This document shows, one piece after another, positions 1 through 7,753 of a stretch of 64,000 nt of DNA. The position numbers and the translations under genes were made by a program. The notes beneath the pieces were generated by a model. It was given only the letters and a program-made list of their open reading frames with translations. It had not been told where the DNA came from and made no database searches. The stretch comes from Corynebacterium comes (GTDB lineage: Bacteria; Actinomycetota; Actinomycetes; Mycobacteriales; Mycobacteriaceae): the NCBI RefSeq assembly GCF_009734405.1, contig NZ_CP046453.1:1984001-2048000 (forward strand). Reading direction: 5' to 3'. Numbering within the stretch: the stretch's first letter is position 1; every line of letters begins with the position of its first letter.

Positions 1-251
1 GCGATCCGGTAGAGCATGTTCCGGCCCTCTTTGCGTGAGGACACCAGCCCGCCGAGGCGTAGCTTCGCCAGGTGCTGGCTGACCACGGTGCGGCTCGCAC
101 CGGTGAGGGAGACGAGCTGGGTGACGTTGAACTCGGCGTCGATAAGCAGGAAGAGCAGCTGCAGGCGGGTGGGTTCGGCCAGCAGTTTGAGGGCGTCGGC
201 GGCCTCGGTGAAGAGTGCCTCGTCGGGGACGAGGTTGTGTTCGAGGCTCAT
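1..251 (-). CDS. ArsR-family transcriptional regulator (3' part missing)
   Basis: The visible N-terminal 83 residues begin MSLEHNLVPDEALF and contain a winged-helix DNA-binding core: ADALKLLAEPTRLQLL, then LTGASRTVVSQHLAKLR as the recognition helix, then the start of the wing. This is the ArsR/SmtB fold. The gene runs off the left edge, so any metal- or ligand-binding C-terminus is not visible, and no cysteine is present in the part seen. Its ATG overlaps the stop codon of the upstream MFS gene (ATGA, 248-251), so the two are probably translationally coupled. It most likely represses the MFS promoter through the palindrome at 1474-1489. Confidence 0.88.
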   Translation of the reverse strand, partial: MSLEHNLVPDEALFTEAADALKLLAEPTRLQLLFLLIDAEFNVTQLVSLTGASRTVVSQHLAKLRLGGLVSSRKEGRNMLYRI

Positions 252-1459
252 GCGGACTCCTTGGGCCAGGTGAGGGCTGCCATGACGGTACCCAGCACCG
301 CGAGGGCGGCCAGCGCGGCGGTGGCCGCCCAGAGGCCGGCACTGTCACCGACCCAGCCGGCGACGGGGTAGGTGATCAGGTAGCAGGCGTGGCTGAGCGA
401 GAACTGCGCGGCGAAGACATAGGAGAGGTCCTCCTCGCTGGCGTTCGCGCGGACGATGCGGCCGATGGGGGTCTGCATCGCCGAGAGCGCGAAGCCCAGC
501 AGAAGCCAGGTGAGCGCGATGAGCGCGTAGCCCGGCGCGGGCACGATTAGCAGGAGGATGAGGCAGACCGCGCCCAGCACGGCGCCCGGGAGCATGACCG
601 CGCGGTCGGTGACCTTCTCCAGCAGGCCGGGTACAGCGGCGGCCACCACCATGGAGCCCAGGCCGAAGATCGCCAGCGTCCAGGCCAGGGCGGACTCCCC
701 CATCCCCAGCTCGGAGCGGACGATGACCACGGTGTTCACCATGACCATCGCCATGGGCGCGGCCACCGCGAGATTCAGCCAGAGCAGAGCACGCAGGGGG
801 CGTTCACGCAGCATGATCCGGATGCCGCGCTGGGTGCGCTCGACGAAGCCGGTTCGGTGGGTGGGTGTCTGGGGTTTCCGGGGCAGCGGGGTGATGACCA
901 CCAGCACCGCGGAGGCGAGGAAGCCGACGACCGTGCCCAGGAAGAGGTTGGTGTAGCTCATCACCGCGAGCATGGCCGCGGCCAGGACCGGGCTGGCGAT
1001 CTGCTCGAGGTCATAGGCCAGGCGGGAGAGCGAGAGCGCGCGGGTGTAGTCCTCCTCCTCGGGCAGGATGCGCGGGATGACCGCCTGGAACGTCGGTGTG
1101 AAGGTGGCGCTGGCGGCCTGGAGCAGGCCGATGGCCAGGTAGAGCTGCCACTCCGCGCCGATGAACGGCAGGGTCAGCGCCACGGCGCCACGGACGAGGT
1201 TGGCGCCGACCAGCACCGGCCGGGGGTTCCAGTTGGCGGCCAGGGCAGTGACCACAGGTGAGAGCAGCACGTAGATGAGGATCTTGATGGTCAGCGCGTT
1301 GGCCAGGATGCGGCCGGCGCTGCCCCCGGCTATATCGAAGGCCAGCAGCCCCAGGGCCACGGTGAGCAGACCCGTGCCCACCAGCGCCACCACCTGGGCG
1401 GAGAAGAGGTGCAGGTAGGTGCGGTTGCGGATCGGGGTGAGCAGGGCCGTGGGTGCCAT
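248..1459 (-). CDS. MFS transporter, probable drug/metabolite exporter
   Basis: A 403-residue polytopic membrane protein with about 12 hydrophobic segments. It starts MAPTALLTPIRNRTYLHLFSAQ, has the MFS-type cytoplasmic loop RLAYDLEQIASP after TM4 and a basic central loop with HRTGFVERTQRG. Longer in-frame versions back to 1672 exist, but the start at 1459 is preferred because a perfect TATAAT lies 6 nt upstream (1466-1471), which predicts a leaderless transcript. The gene overlaps the downstream ArsR gene by 4 nt, so regulator and transporter form one autoregulated unit. The substrate cannot be told from sequence. Confidence 0.85.
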   Translation of the reverse strand: MAPTALLTPIRNRTYLHLFSAQVVALVGTGLLTVALGLLAFDIAGGSAGRILANALTIKILIYVLLSPVVTALAANWNPRPVLVGANLVRGAVALTLPFIGAEWQLYLAIGLLQAASATFTPTFQAVIPRILPEEEDYTRALSLSRLAYDLEQIASPVLAAAMLAVMSYTNLFLGTVVGFLASAVLVVITPLPRKPQTPTHRTGFVERTQRGIRIMLRERPLRALLWLNLAVAAPMAMVMVNTVVIVRSELGMGESALAWTLAIFGLGSMVVAAAVPGLLEKVTDRAVMLPGAVLGAVCLILLLIVPAPGYALIALTWLLLGFALSAMQTPIGRIVRANASEEDLSYVFAAQFSLSHACYLITYPVAGWVGDSAGLWAATAALAALAVLGTVMAALTWPKESA

Positions 1460-1465
1460 GGCTTG

Positions 1466-1489
1466 ATTATATGACATGTGCGCACATGT
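1466..1489 (-). promoter_or_regulatory. Leaderless promoter with perfect 16-bp operator palindrome
   Basis: On the minus strand TATAAT (1471-1466) lies 6 nt before the MFS start codon. Directly upstream, in the -10/-35 spacer, is the perfect palindrome ACATGTGCGCACATGT (1474-1489). A repressor bound there would block RNA polymerase. The adjacent ArsR-family gene is the obvious candidate; assigning it to this site is inference. Confidence 0.7.
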
Positions 1490-1677
1490 GCACCTGTTTG
1501 TGGGGGTTGTCTCGAGGATAACCTGCGATGAGGACTCTGCGCTCAACCCTGGAATCATGCTGGAACCCGCGGGGAGTCCGGGGATCGGGCTCATCGCCGG
1601 GTTCTCTTCGCAGGGTTCGGGTGGGGTGGCTGGGTAGGAAAGGAGAACCCCGCAAAGACCCCCTGATATCACGCTGG

Positions 1678-1730
1678 ACCCCGAAAGGAACGCTGTGCGA
1701 GGACCTCTTGCGGGGTCCTCCTTTCGGGGT
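1678..1730 (-). terminator. Large hairpin between histidine kinase and MFS genes
   Basis: Perfect 12-bp arms ACCCCGAAAGGA (1678-1689) and TCCTTTCGGGGT (1719-1730) enclose a second inverted repeat, GAGGACC (1699-1705) and GGTCCTC (1714-1720), which overlaps the outer right arm by two bases. It lies just after the histidine kinase stop (leftward transcription) and is the best candidate terminator, although no T-run follows. Apart from this and the MFS promoter, I see no gene in 1460-1783. Confidence 0.55.
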
Positions 1731-1783
1731 GGGGTGGTGATGGGCAGTAGCCAGGACCTGCCGGCACAGAGACACCGCTGCCC

Positions 1784-3292
1784 CTACATGACGGGGCCGG
1801 TGTTCTCCGCCTGCGCATTCTGCACCGACTTCAGCGGCAACGACAGCGTCGCAATTGTTCCGCGCGGTTTGTTCGGGGTGAACAGGATCGTCCCACCGTG
1901 CCGTTGGGCGATATGTTCAGAGATGATCAGCCCGATTCCCGAGCCGTCCTTCTTCGAGCTGAAGGCACCGGCAGCCAGCTGCTCGGCAGGCACGGCATCC
2001 ATCCCGCGGCCCTGATCCGTGATCGACAGTGAGGCGAGACCCCCGAATTCGGTGAGTTTGATGTCGAGTTCCTTCACCAGGGTATCCGGCCGCTTGATCT
2101 CATCGATCGCGTTCATGCAGAGGTTGATGATCACCTGCCCGATGAGCACGCTCTCCCCTTCCATCATCAGTTCCTCGGTCCCCAGGTCGGCATTGACCAC
2201 CACCCCCTCTTCTTCCGCGCGTAGCCGAACGAAATAGAGCGACTCCGCGATGGTCGCCGGCAGGCTGAATTCTGCGGCCGTGCTCTCGATCCTCCGGACA
2301 TACCGCTTGGCTGAGGCCACGATCTCTGATGCTCGCCTGAGTTGCTTCTCCACCATCTCAATGCCGTAGTTGAGCTGGGTGAAGTTCGGGGTGGGGGTGT
2401 TCAGTCGCGTCTTCAGCCCGCTGAGGAAATTGAGGGAAGCGGCCAGCGGCTGCCCGAGGTCATGGGCGAGGACCATCGCCATGTCCCCCATCGCGTTGTA
2501 GCGGCTCAGGTACTGCAGCTGTTCCCGCTGCGCCTTCTCACGCTGCTCCGCTTCCACCCGGTCCTGGATGTCACGCACCGTGAGCACGCGGTAGGTGGTG
2601 CCCTCGATCCGGACATTCTCAAGGTTGCAGCTCAACCAGCGGAAAGTCCTGTTCTCCCCGTCCACCTTCAGGCGGAAGTTGATCTGTCGCTCCGGCTGCA
2701 CGATCGTCTCCCGGAGCTGTTCCTCACTGACCCCGAGATCGGTCGTACCCAGGTTCCCCAGTTCTTCCCCGATGATTTCGGAAGCCGCGTACCCGAAGAG
2801 CCCGGCGGCATAGGGAGAGGCCCGCTCGACCCGGTTGTCGGTGTCGAGCACCAGCACCCCGGAAGCGGTGTGCGACATGATGCGCTCCAGCGACGTGGAC
2901 ACCCACTCCGGAGAATCCGGCCTCTGCTCATCTTCCTCGATCACGCGGATCTCCACCATGAGCGCCTCCCCGGCCTGGAACGGTACGAGGGTCGCTGTTG
3001 AGTCGGTGAGGAATTCGGTGCCGTCGGCGGCCAGGTATTTCCATTGCCTCCGACTCGACCCGTACAGAGCTGCGGAGTGCAGCCAGGCGACACCGTCCTC
3101 GCGGCGGTACCGCTCATCCTGCGAGCTCATGTGGTGTGCCTTGAGGGACCGCAGCTCAGGGACGCTGTACTGGAAGATCCTGCACGCCTGGTCGTTGGCC
3201 CAGAGGATACGCAATGAATCCTTCTCGTGGACCAGGATGGCGTTCTGCGAATACTGCGCCATTGTCAGTAGGTCGTCACTGCTGGGTTGCAT
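1784..3292 (-). CDS. Soluble PAS-PAS sensor histidine kinase, likely sensor of the iac locus
   Basis: A 502-residue protein with no signal peptide or membrane segment, so a cytoplasmic sensor. The N-terminal PAS-like region (about 10-118) is followed by a second PAS domain (about 130-245), a short coiled linker and a HisKA/HATPase module. The phospho-acceptor is His277 in MAMVLAHDLGQPLAAS. The N-box is around N394 (LCMNAIDE), with DQGRG at 426-430 and GSGIG at 450-454. The HDLGQPL H-box and PAS arrangement resemble FixL, TodS and StyS sensors of aromatic compounds. TAGGAT at 3305-3300 lies 7 nt before the ATG, predicting a leaderless transcript. It is divergent from iacA. Pairing with the FixJ-type regulator at 12030-12665 is inferred from family and locus. 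Confidence 0.85.
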   Translation of the reverse strand: MQPSSDDLLTMAQYSQNAILVHEKDSLRILWANDQACRIFQYSVPELRSLKAHHMSSQDERYRREDGVAWLHSAALYGSSRRQWKYLAADGTEFLTDSTATLVPFQAGEALMVEIRVIEEDEQRPDSPEWVSTSLERIMSHTASGVLVLDTDNRVERASPYAAGLFGYAASEIIGEELGNLGTTDLGVSEEQLRETIVQPERQINFRLKVDGENRTFRWLSCNLENVRIEGTTYRVLTVRDIQDRVEAEQREKAQREQLQYLSRYNAMGDMAMVLAHDLGQPLAASLNFLSGLKTRLNTPTPNFTQLNYGIEMVEKQLRRASEIVASAKRYVRRIESTAAEFSLPATIAESLYFVRLRAEEEGVVVNADLGTEELMMEGESVLIGQVIINLCMNAIDEIKRPDTLVKELDIKLTEFGGLASLSITDQGRGMDAVPAEQLAAGAFSSKKDGSGIGLIISEHIAQRHGGTILFTPNKPRGTIATLSLPLKSVQNAQAENTGPVM

Positions 3293-3349
3293 GCCCCTGA
3301 TCCTAGGGCCACTGTCTTCGCTGGTACATCAGCAAAAGGTGGCCACCGG

Positions 3350-3365
3350 CTAAAGAATTCCTTAG
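3350..3365. promoter_or_regulatory. 16-bp palindromic operator upstream of iacA (site 1)
   Basis: CTAAAGAATTCCTTAG is an inverted repeat with one mismatched pair, 92 nt upstream of the iacA start. A near-identical element (8776-8791) precedes the TRAP operon. The TAA...TTA spacing resembles the 16-bp StyR/TodT boxes bound by FixJ-family regulators. Binding by the regulator at 12030-12665 is inferred. Confidence 0.65.
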
Positions 3366-3370
3366 GTAGA

Positions 3371-3394
3371 TGGCGGTTTTCTCCAATACCGCCA
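3371..3394. promoter_or_regulatory. Inverted repeat in iacA leader region
   Basis: TGGCGGT (3371-3377) and ACCGCCA (3388-3394) form perfect 7-bp arms around a 10-nt spacer, between the palindrome at 3350 and the iacA start. It could be a second regulator site or an RNA hairpin in the leader. The sequence alone does not decide. Confidence 0.4.
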
Positions 3395-3456
3395 CTGTGA
3401 ACCGCGCCATAGCATCGCATGTACACCATTCGAAGTCGCAGCAATTGGAGAAGGTA

Positions 3457-4692
3457 ATGGCACTAGCAACGAAGGATGAAAGCGGGGTGGCGATCATGAC
3501 AGACACTGTTGATGCAGCCACCGCAGCCGGACGACTCGCGGCCGGGGTGGCCGCGGAACCCGCCGGGCCCGCCCGCGACGCTGCATTCGCCCACGCTCTG
3601 CAGGTACTTCACGAGCGCCGGGACGAGTTCAACGAACAGGGCCACGTCTCCCGTGACTACATTGCCCTCCTCAAGAAGGCCGGGTTGTTCGGGGTTGCAG
3701 TTCCCGAACAGTTCGGCGGCGACCCGCAGCCGCCCGCACAGTTCATGAAGCAGGTGGAACAGATCTCCGCCATCGACCCCGCCACGGGATGGGTCGCCAG
3801 CTTCGGTTCCGCCCCCGTGTACTTCGCCTCCCTTCCGGTGGAGACACAGCGCAGGATCTACGCGGAGAGCACGGACATCGTTTTCGCTGCGGGTATGTTC
3901 CCGATGTTCGAGGCGGAGCGGGTCGAGGGCGGGTACATCTGTTCCGGCGAGTGGCAGTTCGCCAGCGGCTGCAAGGGAGCTGACCTGCTCGGTATGGGCC
4001 TGCGGGGCGGCGAGGAGACCAACGGCAAACCGCTGACCGCGCTCGTGGACCCGGCGAAGGTCGACATCGTCGACAACTGGTCCGTGGCCGGCATGAAGGC
4101 CACCGGCTCCCACAATGTGCGCGCCGACCGGGTCTTCGTTCCCGACGAGATGACCTTCGTCCGTGGCGGGAAGCCCACCATCGACGAACCTGTCAGTCGA
4201 TATCCCGTCATCGCCTACGCAGCGCAGGTGCTGGCGGTAGTGGGCCTCGGCGCCGCCCGCGGAGCACTGGATTACGTCACCGAGGTGGGCTCGGCCAACG
4301 CCTCCATCACCGGTGGGCCAGCCAAGGGCAACCGGGCGAACTACAAGTCCGGCCTGGCCAAGGCGGAGGCGGATCTGCGTTCCGCCCGGGCCTTCTTCTA
4401 CGAGACCACCGAGGAGGTCTGGGCCAAGGCCGTCGCGAACGAGGAGATCACCGACCGGGACAAAGCCCTGCTGCGGATGGCCGCGGCGCAGGCTGCGCAT
4501 GTCAGCCGGGATGTGGTGTTGGCGGCGTTCAACCTCGCCGGCACCGGCGCCATCTTCGAAGGGCACCCCCTGCAGCGTTTCCTGCAGGACGGTCTCGTCC
4601 CCGCACAGCACGCAATGCTCCAGGAGCACATCTTCGAGGCCGCGGGTGCCCTGCTGCTCGGGCTCGACCCCGGGATTCCCAGCTTCCCCTGA
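3457..4692 (+). CDS. iacA: Indole-3-acetate monooxygenase component IacA (acyl-CoA dehydrogenase fold)
   Basis: A 411-residue flavin-dependent monooxygenase of the acyl-CoA dehydrogenase-fold class, which uses reduced flavin from a separate reductase (here IacG). In characterised iac loci this enzyme starts indole-3-acetate breakdown by oxidising the indole ring. Visible landmarks are the N-terminal helical part with YIALLKKAGLFGVAVPEQFGG, the mid-domain GEWQFASG and NWSVAGMKATGSHNV motifs, and a C-terminal helical bundle ending in GLDPGIPSFP. Start 3457 is chosen because GGAG (3447-3450) sits 6 nt upstream. An upstream start at 3370 lacks such a site, and 3496 is a weaker alternative. First gene of iacABCDEF. 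The exact assignment rests mainly on the complete iac gene set around it. Confidence 0.85.
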   Translation: MALATKDESGVAIMTDTVDAATAAGRLAAGVAAEPAGPARDAAFAHALQVLHERRDEFNEQGHVSRDYIALLKKAGLFGVAVPEQFGGDPQPPAQFMKQVEQISAIDPATGWVASFGSAPVYFASLPVETQRRIYAESTDIVFAAGMFPMFEAERVEGGYICSGEWQFASGCKGADLLGMGLRGGEETNGKPLTALVDPAKVDIVDNWSVAGMKATGSHNVRADRVFVPDEMTFVRGGKPTIDEPVSRYPVIAYAAQVLAVVGLGAARGALDYVTEVGSANASITGGPAKGNRANYKSGLAKAEADLRSARAFFYETTEEVWAKAVANEEITDRDKALLRMAAAQAAHVSRDVVLAAFNLAGTGAIFEGHPLQRFLQDGLVPAQHAMLQEHIFEAAGALLLGLDPGIPSFP

Positions 4693-4732
4693 CACCCCGC
4701 CCCGCACTCACCCCTACTTCTAGGAGAACCCC

Positions 4733-5095
4733 ATGTCGCAAGAGCCACTGCGCACCCTGTTCTGTGTCGGCAACAACCAGAACTTCTTCGACCTTCCGAA
4801 GGCTGACATCGGCCCGGTGTGGATCGCCACCCAGGCATTTCTGACCAGCCTGCGGGACATGGACGGCGTCGAGGTCATCGGAACCTTCGATGACGATTCC
4901 CACATGGTGGGACCCTCGGACGGTTGGCCCTGGACCTTCTACGTACTGGCTGACGTGCAGGATCAGGCGACCGTCAAGGAGGCCTGCAATCTGCTGCGCA
5001 CCATCATGGTCGGCGAGTTCGCCCTGTGGAAGTACTTCAAGATTGAGGCACGGATGGGCCGGGAACTGGTCATCCGCGACGACGTCGAACTCTGA
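4733..5095 (+). CDS. iacB: IacB-like small protein of indole-3-acetate catabolism
   Basis: A 120-residue soluble protein with no signal or membrane segment. It is rich in aromatic and acidic residues: LRTLFCVGNNQNFFDLP near the start, then DDDSHMVGPSDGWPWTFYVLADV, then CNLLRTIMVGEFALWKYFKIEARMG. This pattern and its place directly after iacA match IacB of proteobacterial iac clusters, a conserved small protein whose biochemical step is not firmly known. AGGAG lies 8 nt before the ATG. The gap to iacA is 40 nt and to iacC 42 nt, so it is cotranscribed. I recognise the family from context and overall sequence; no catalytic motif is evident. Confidence 0.75.
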   Translation: MSQEPLRTLFCVGNNQNFFDLPKADIGPVWIATQAFLTSLRDMDGVEVIGTFDDDSHMVGPSDGWPWTFYVLADVQDQATVKEACNLLRTIMVGEFALWKYFKIEARMGRELVIRDDVEL

Positions 5096-5137
5096 TCGAC
5101 CCTCTCCCTTACCCGACTAATTACCGAAGGACACACC

Positions 5138-6415
5138 ATGACCACCACACACGAACCCCTGGGCGGTTTCGCTACCCTCGTCGAGGACGACCGGGTCGCC
5201 GGCGCGCTCTACACCGATCCCGAGATCTTCCAGGAGGAGATGGAACGGATCTTCTACAAGACCTGGGTTTGGGTCGCCCACGAGAGCGAGATCCCCGAGG
5301 CGGGCTCCTTCAAAACCACCCAGGTCGGCGACCAGCCCGTGATCGTGAACCGTGACCGCAAGGGCATCTTCAACACCCTTCTAAACCGTTGCCGCCACCG
5401 CGGTGCCACCGTCTGCGACCAGCGCAACGGCAAGGCCAACGGTTTCACCTGCCCCTACCACAACTGGTCCTACACCCTGGACGGCCGTCTGCGCGGTGTC
5501 CCTTACCCGGACGGGTACGAGGGTGTACTGGACAAAAAGGATTTCCCGCTCCAGAAGCTGCGCACCGAGTCCTACCTGGGCATGATCTTCGCCACCTTCA
5601 ACGAGGATGCCCCTCCGCTGGAGGAGCACCTGGGTGACGCCAAGATCTGGATGGAGCGCTTCCTCAAGCAGTCCAACGGCTTCCCCACCAAGGTCATCGG
5701 AATCCACAAGTTCCGGTTCCGGGGCAACTGGAAGATCCAGCTGGAAAACACCACCGACGGATACCACTTCCCCATGGTCCACAAGTCCTGGATGGCCTCC
5801 GTCGACGCAGAGACCGCCGACATGATGTCCTTCATGGACGATCCGGCCGCCGAAACCCATGCGCTGGGCAACGGGCACAGCGTGGGCATCATGGCCGCCG
5901 CGCATCTGGACCTGGACATCGACGACGGCACCGAGGAGATTCAGCCCCGTTTCCAGCACCTGGTGGACGAGCTCGAGGCCGCCGGTGAGTCCCCGGAGCG
6001 GATCCGCCGCTACATGCGTTCCATGCACGGCTGCGGTTTCAACCTGAACATGTTCCCCAACATCGCGATGTCCTCCGCCTTCTTCCGGGTCATCATCCCG
6101 ATCTCCGTCAATGAGACCGAGATCTGGCACATGGCCATCGGCATGGACGGTGGCCCGGAGAGCGTGAACCAGGAGCGGCTCCGGATCCACGAGCACTTCC
6201 AGGGCCCCTTCGGCTTCGGCAGCCCCGACGACGCAGAGGGCTGGGATCGCGTCCAGATCGGCGCCGGCGGCAACCCGAACATGCCGATCATGGTCAACCG
6301 CGGACTGAACCGCGAGTACAACAACGACGACAACTGGCCCACCTCGCATGTCACCGATGAGACGGGCATGCGCGAGGCCTACTACATGTGGAAGAAGATG
6401 ATGAGCGATGACTAA
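5138..6415 (+). CDS. iacC: Rieske aromatic-ring dioxygenase alpha subunit IacC
   Basis: The 425-residue terminal oxygenase large subunit. The Rieske 2Fe-2S ligands are Cys85-x-His87 and Cys105-x-x-His108. The mononuclear iron site is seen as His210 and His215 with the bridging Asp207 (TTDGYHFPMVH). Length and layout are those of ring-hydroxylating dioxygenase alpha subunits. It partners with the beta subunit encoded directly after it (8-nt overlap) and takes electrons from IacF. In iac pathways this dioxygenase acts after the IacA/IacE steps, on the route to catechol. Benzoate or salicylate dioxygenase would be the alternative from this protein alone; the flanking iacA, iacB, iacE, iacG, iacH and iacI decide against that. 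Confidence 0.88.
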   Translation: MTTTHEPLGGFATLVEDDRVAGALYTDPEIFQEEMERIFYKTWVWVAHESEIPEAGSFKTTQVGDQPVIVNRDRKGIFNTLLNRCRHRGATVCDQRNGKANGFTCPYHNWSYTLDGRLRGVPYPDGYEGVLDKKDFPLQKLRTESYLGMIFATFNEDAPPLEEHLGDAKIWMERFLKQSNGFPTKVIGIHKFRFRGNWKIQLENTTDGYHFPMVHKSWMASVDAETADMMSFMDDPAAETHALGNGHSVGIMAAAHLDLDIDDGTEEIQPRFQHLVDELEAAGESPERIRRYMRSMHGCGFNLNMFPNIAMSSAFFRVIIPISVNETEIWHMAIGMDGGPESVNQERLRIHEHFQGPFGFGSPDDAEGWDRVQIGAGGNPNMPIMVNRGLNREYNNDDNWPTSHVTDETGMREAYYMWKKMMSDD

Positions 6416-6920
6416 TTCCCTCCTGACCCGACAGACGGCAATGCTTTCCGACGAGCGCGTGCTCCGCGCCATCGAGCTCATCTGGAAGGAGGCAGCCCTC
6501 CTGGACGCCAAGGACTACCCCGCCTGGGAAGAGCTGTTCACCGACGAATCCCACTACGTCGTGCCCATCGACCCGGACACCGAGGACTACGCCTCCTCGC
6601 TCAACATGATCTACGACGACAAGCGTATGCGCCGCCTCCGCGTCGAGCGCATGATGCAGGGTTACGCCCCCTCCGCCGTGGCCGCCGCCCGGACGGCACG
6701 GGTGGTGTCCACTTTCGTGGTCAGGTCCGTCACCGACGAAGAGGTGGTCATCCGTTCCACCCAGGTGCTCACCGCCTTCAAGCGCAACGCCTACCAGACC
6801 CTCGGGGCCGAACTCACGCACACCATCGCGCTGTCCGACGATGGTGACCGTATCGCTGAGAAGGTCGCCCGCCTCATCAACAGTGAAGATGCCGTCAGTG
6901 CCGCCGGCTTCCTCATCTAG
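6408..6920 (+). CDS. iacD: Ring-hydroxylating dioxygenase beta subunit IacD
   Basis: A 170-residue protein of the SnoaL-like ring-hydroxylating beta-subunit family: an N-terminal helix followed by ALLDAKDYPAWEELFTDESHYVVPI and a curved sheet with conserved RMRRLRVERMMQGYAPS. It is structural and helps assemble the alpha3beta3 dioxygenase with IacC. The start ATG lies inside the iacC stop region (ATGACTAA, 6408-6415), indicating translational coupling that would keep subunit ratios equal. The length is typical for the family. Confidence 0.88.
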   Translation: MTNSLLTRQTAMLSDERVLRAIELIWKEAALLDAKDYPAWEELFTDESHYVVPIDPDTEDYASSLNMIYDDKRMRRLRVERMMQGYAPSAVAAARTARVVSTFVVRSVTDEEVVIRSTQVLTAFKRNAYQTLGAELTHTIALSDDGDRIAEKVARLINSEDAVSAAGFLI

Positions 6921-6929
6921 GGCGGCGGC

Positions 6930-7688
6930 ATGACTGACACAGCACGTGCGAATGGCGTCGCGGTGGTCACCGGCGCCGCCGGGGGCATGGGGCAGGAGAT
7001 CGCGCGCCGACTCCACGACGACGGTCACCGGGTCTGCCTGGCTGACATCGCGCAGGAGAAGGCGCAGGAGCTGGCCGACGAGCTCTCCCCCGACGGGTCC
7101 ACCGCCTGTGCCATCCGGTTGGATGTCTCCCGGCGCGAGGATTTCGTCAAAGCACTGGACACCCTCACCGACCAGTGGGCGACCCCCACCATCCTGGTCA
7201 ACAACGCCGCGGTGACCCGTGCGGCTGACCTGATGACTCTTTCGGAGCAGGATTTCAATCAGGTGCTCACCACAAACGTGGACAGCATCTTCTTCGGGTG
7301 CCAGGTCTTCGGCGCCGCCATGGCCGAGGCCGGCTACGGCCGCATCATTAACATGGCCTCCCTGGCCGGGCAGAACGGCGGAACGGCCACCGGCGGACAT
7401 TACGCCGCCTCAAAGGGTGCGATCCTCACCACCACCAAGATCTTCGCCCGCGAGCTGGCGGGGCAGGGCGTGACCGTCAACGCCATCTCACCGGGGCCGC
7501 ATGATCTGCCGATCGTCCACCAGACCGTGCCCGCTGAGAAGCTCGACCAGGTGATCGCCGGCATCCCGGTCCGCCGCCTGGGGGATCCCGCCTTCATCGC
7601 GAAAACAGTGTCGCTGCTGGCGGACGAGGACGCGGCGTTCGTCACGGGCGCCTGCTGGGACATCAACGGCGGCCTCTACGTCCGCTGA
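6930..7688 (+). CDS. iacE: Short-chain dehydrogenase/reductase IacE
   Basis: A 252-residue classical SDR. The Rossmann motif TGAAGGMG spans residues 14-21, NNAA is at 91-94, and the catalytic residues are Asn115, Ser144, Tyr158 and Lys162 (HYAASK). NAD(P)(H)-dependent oxidoreduction is expected. In iac pathways IacE works directly after the IacA oxygenation on a hydroxylated indole-acetate intermediate. It lies 9 nt after iacD in the same operon. Family membership is certain; substrate assignment comes from the locus. Confidence 0.85.
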   Translation: MTDTARANGVAVVTGAAGGMGQEIARRLHDDGHRVCLADIAQEKAQELADELSPDGSTACAIRLDVSRREDFVKALDTLTDQWATPTILVNNAAVTRAADLMTLSEQDFNQVLTTNVDSIFFGCQVFGAAMAEAGYGRIINMASLAGQNGGTATGGHYAASKGAILTTTKIFARELAGQGVTVNAISPGPHDLPIVHQTVPAEKLDQVIAGIPVRRLGDPAFIAKTVSLLADEDAAFVTGACWDINGGLYVR

Positions 7689-7753
7689 TCCACCAATACA
7701 GCCGGCTCCGCGCCGGCATCGACCGAACAGCACAAGGAAAGGGGAGTACAGAG

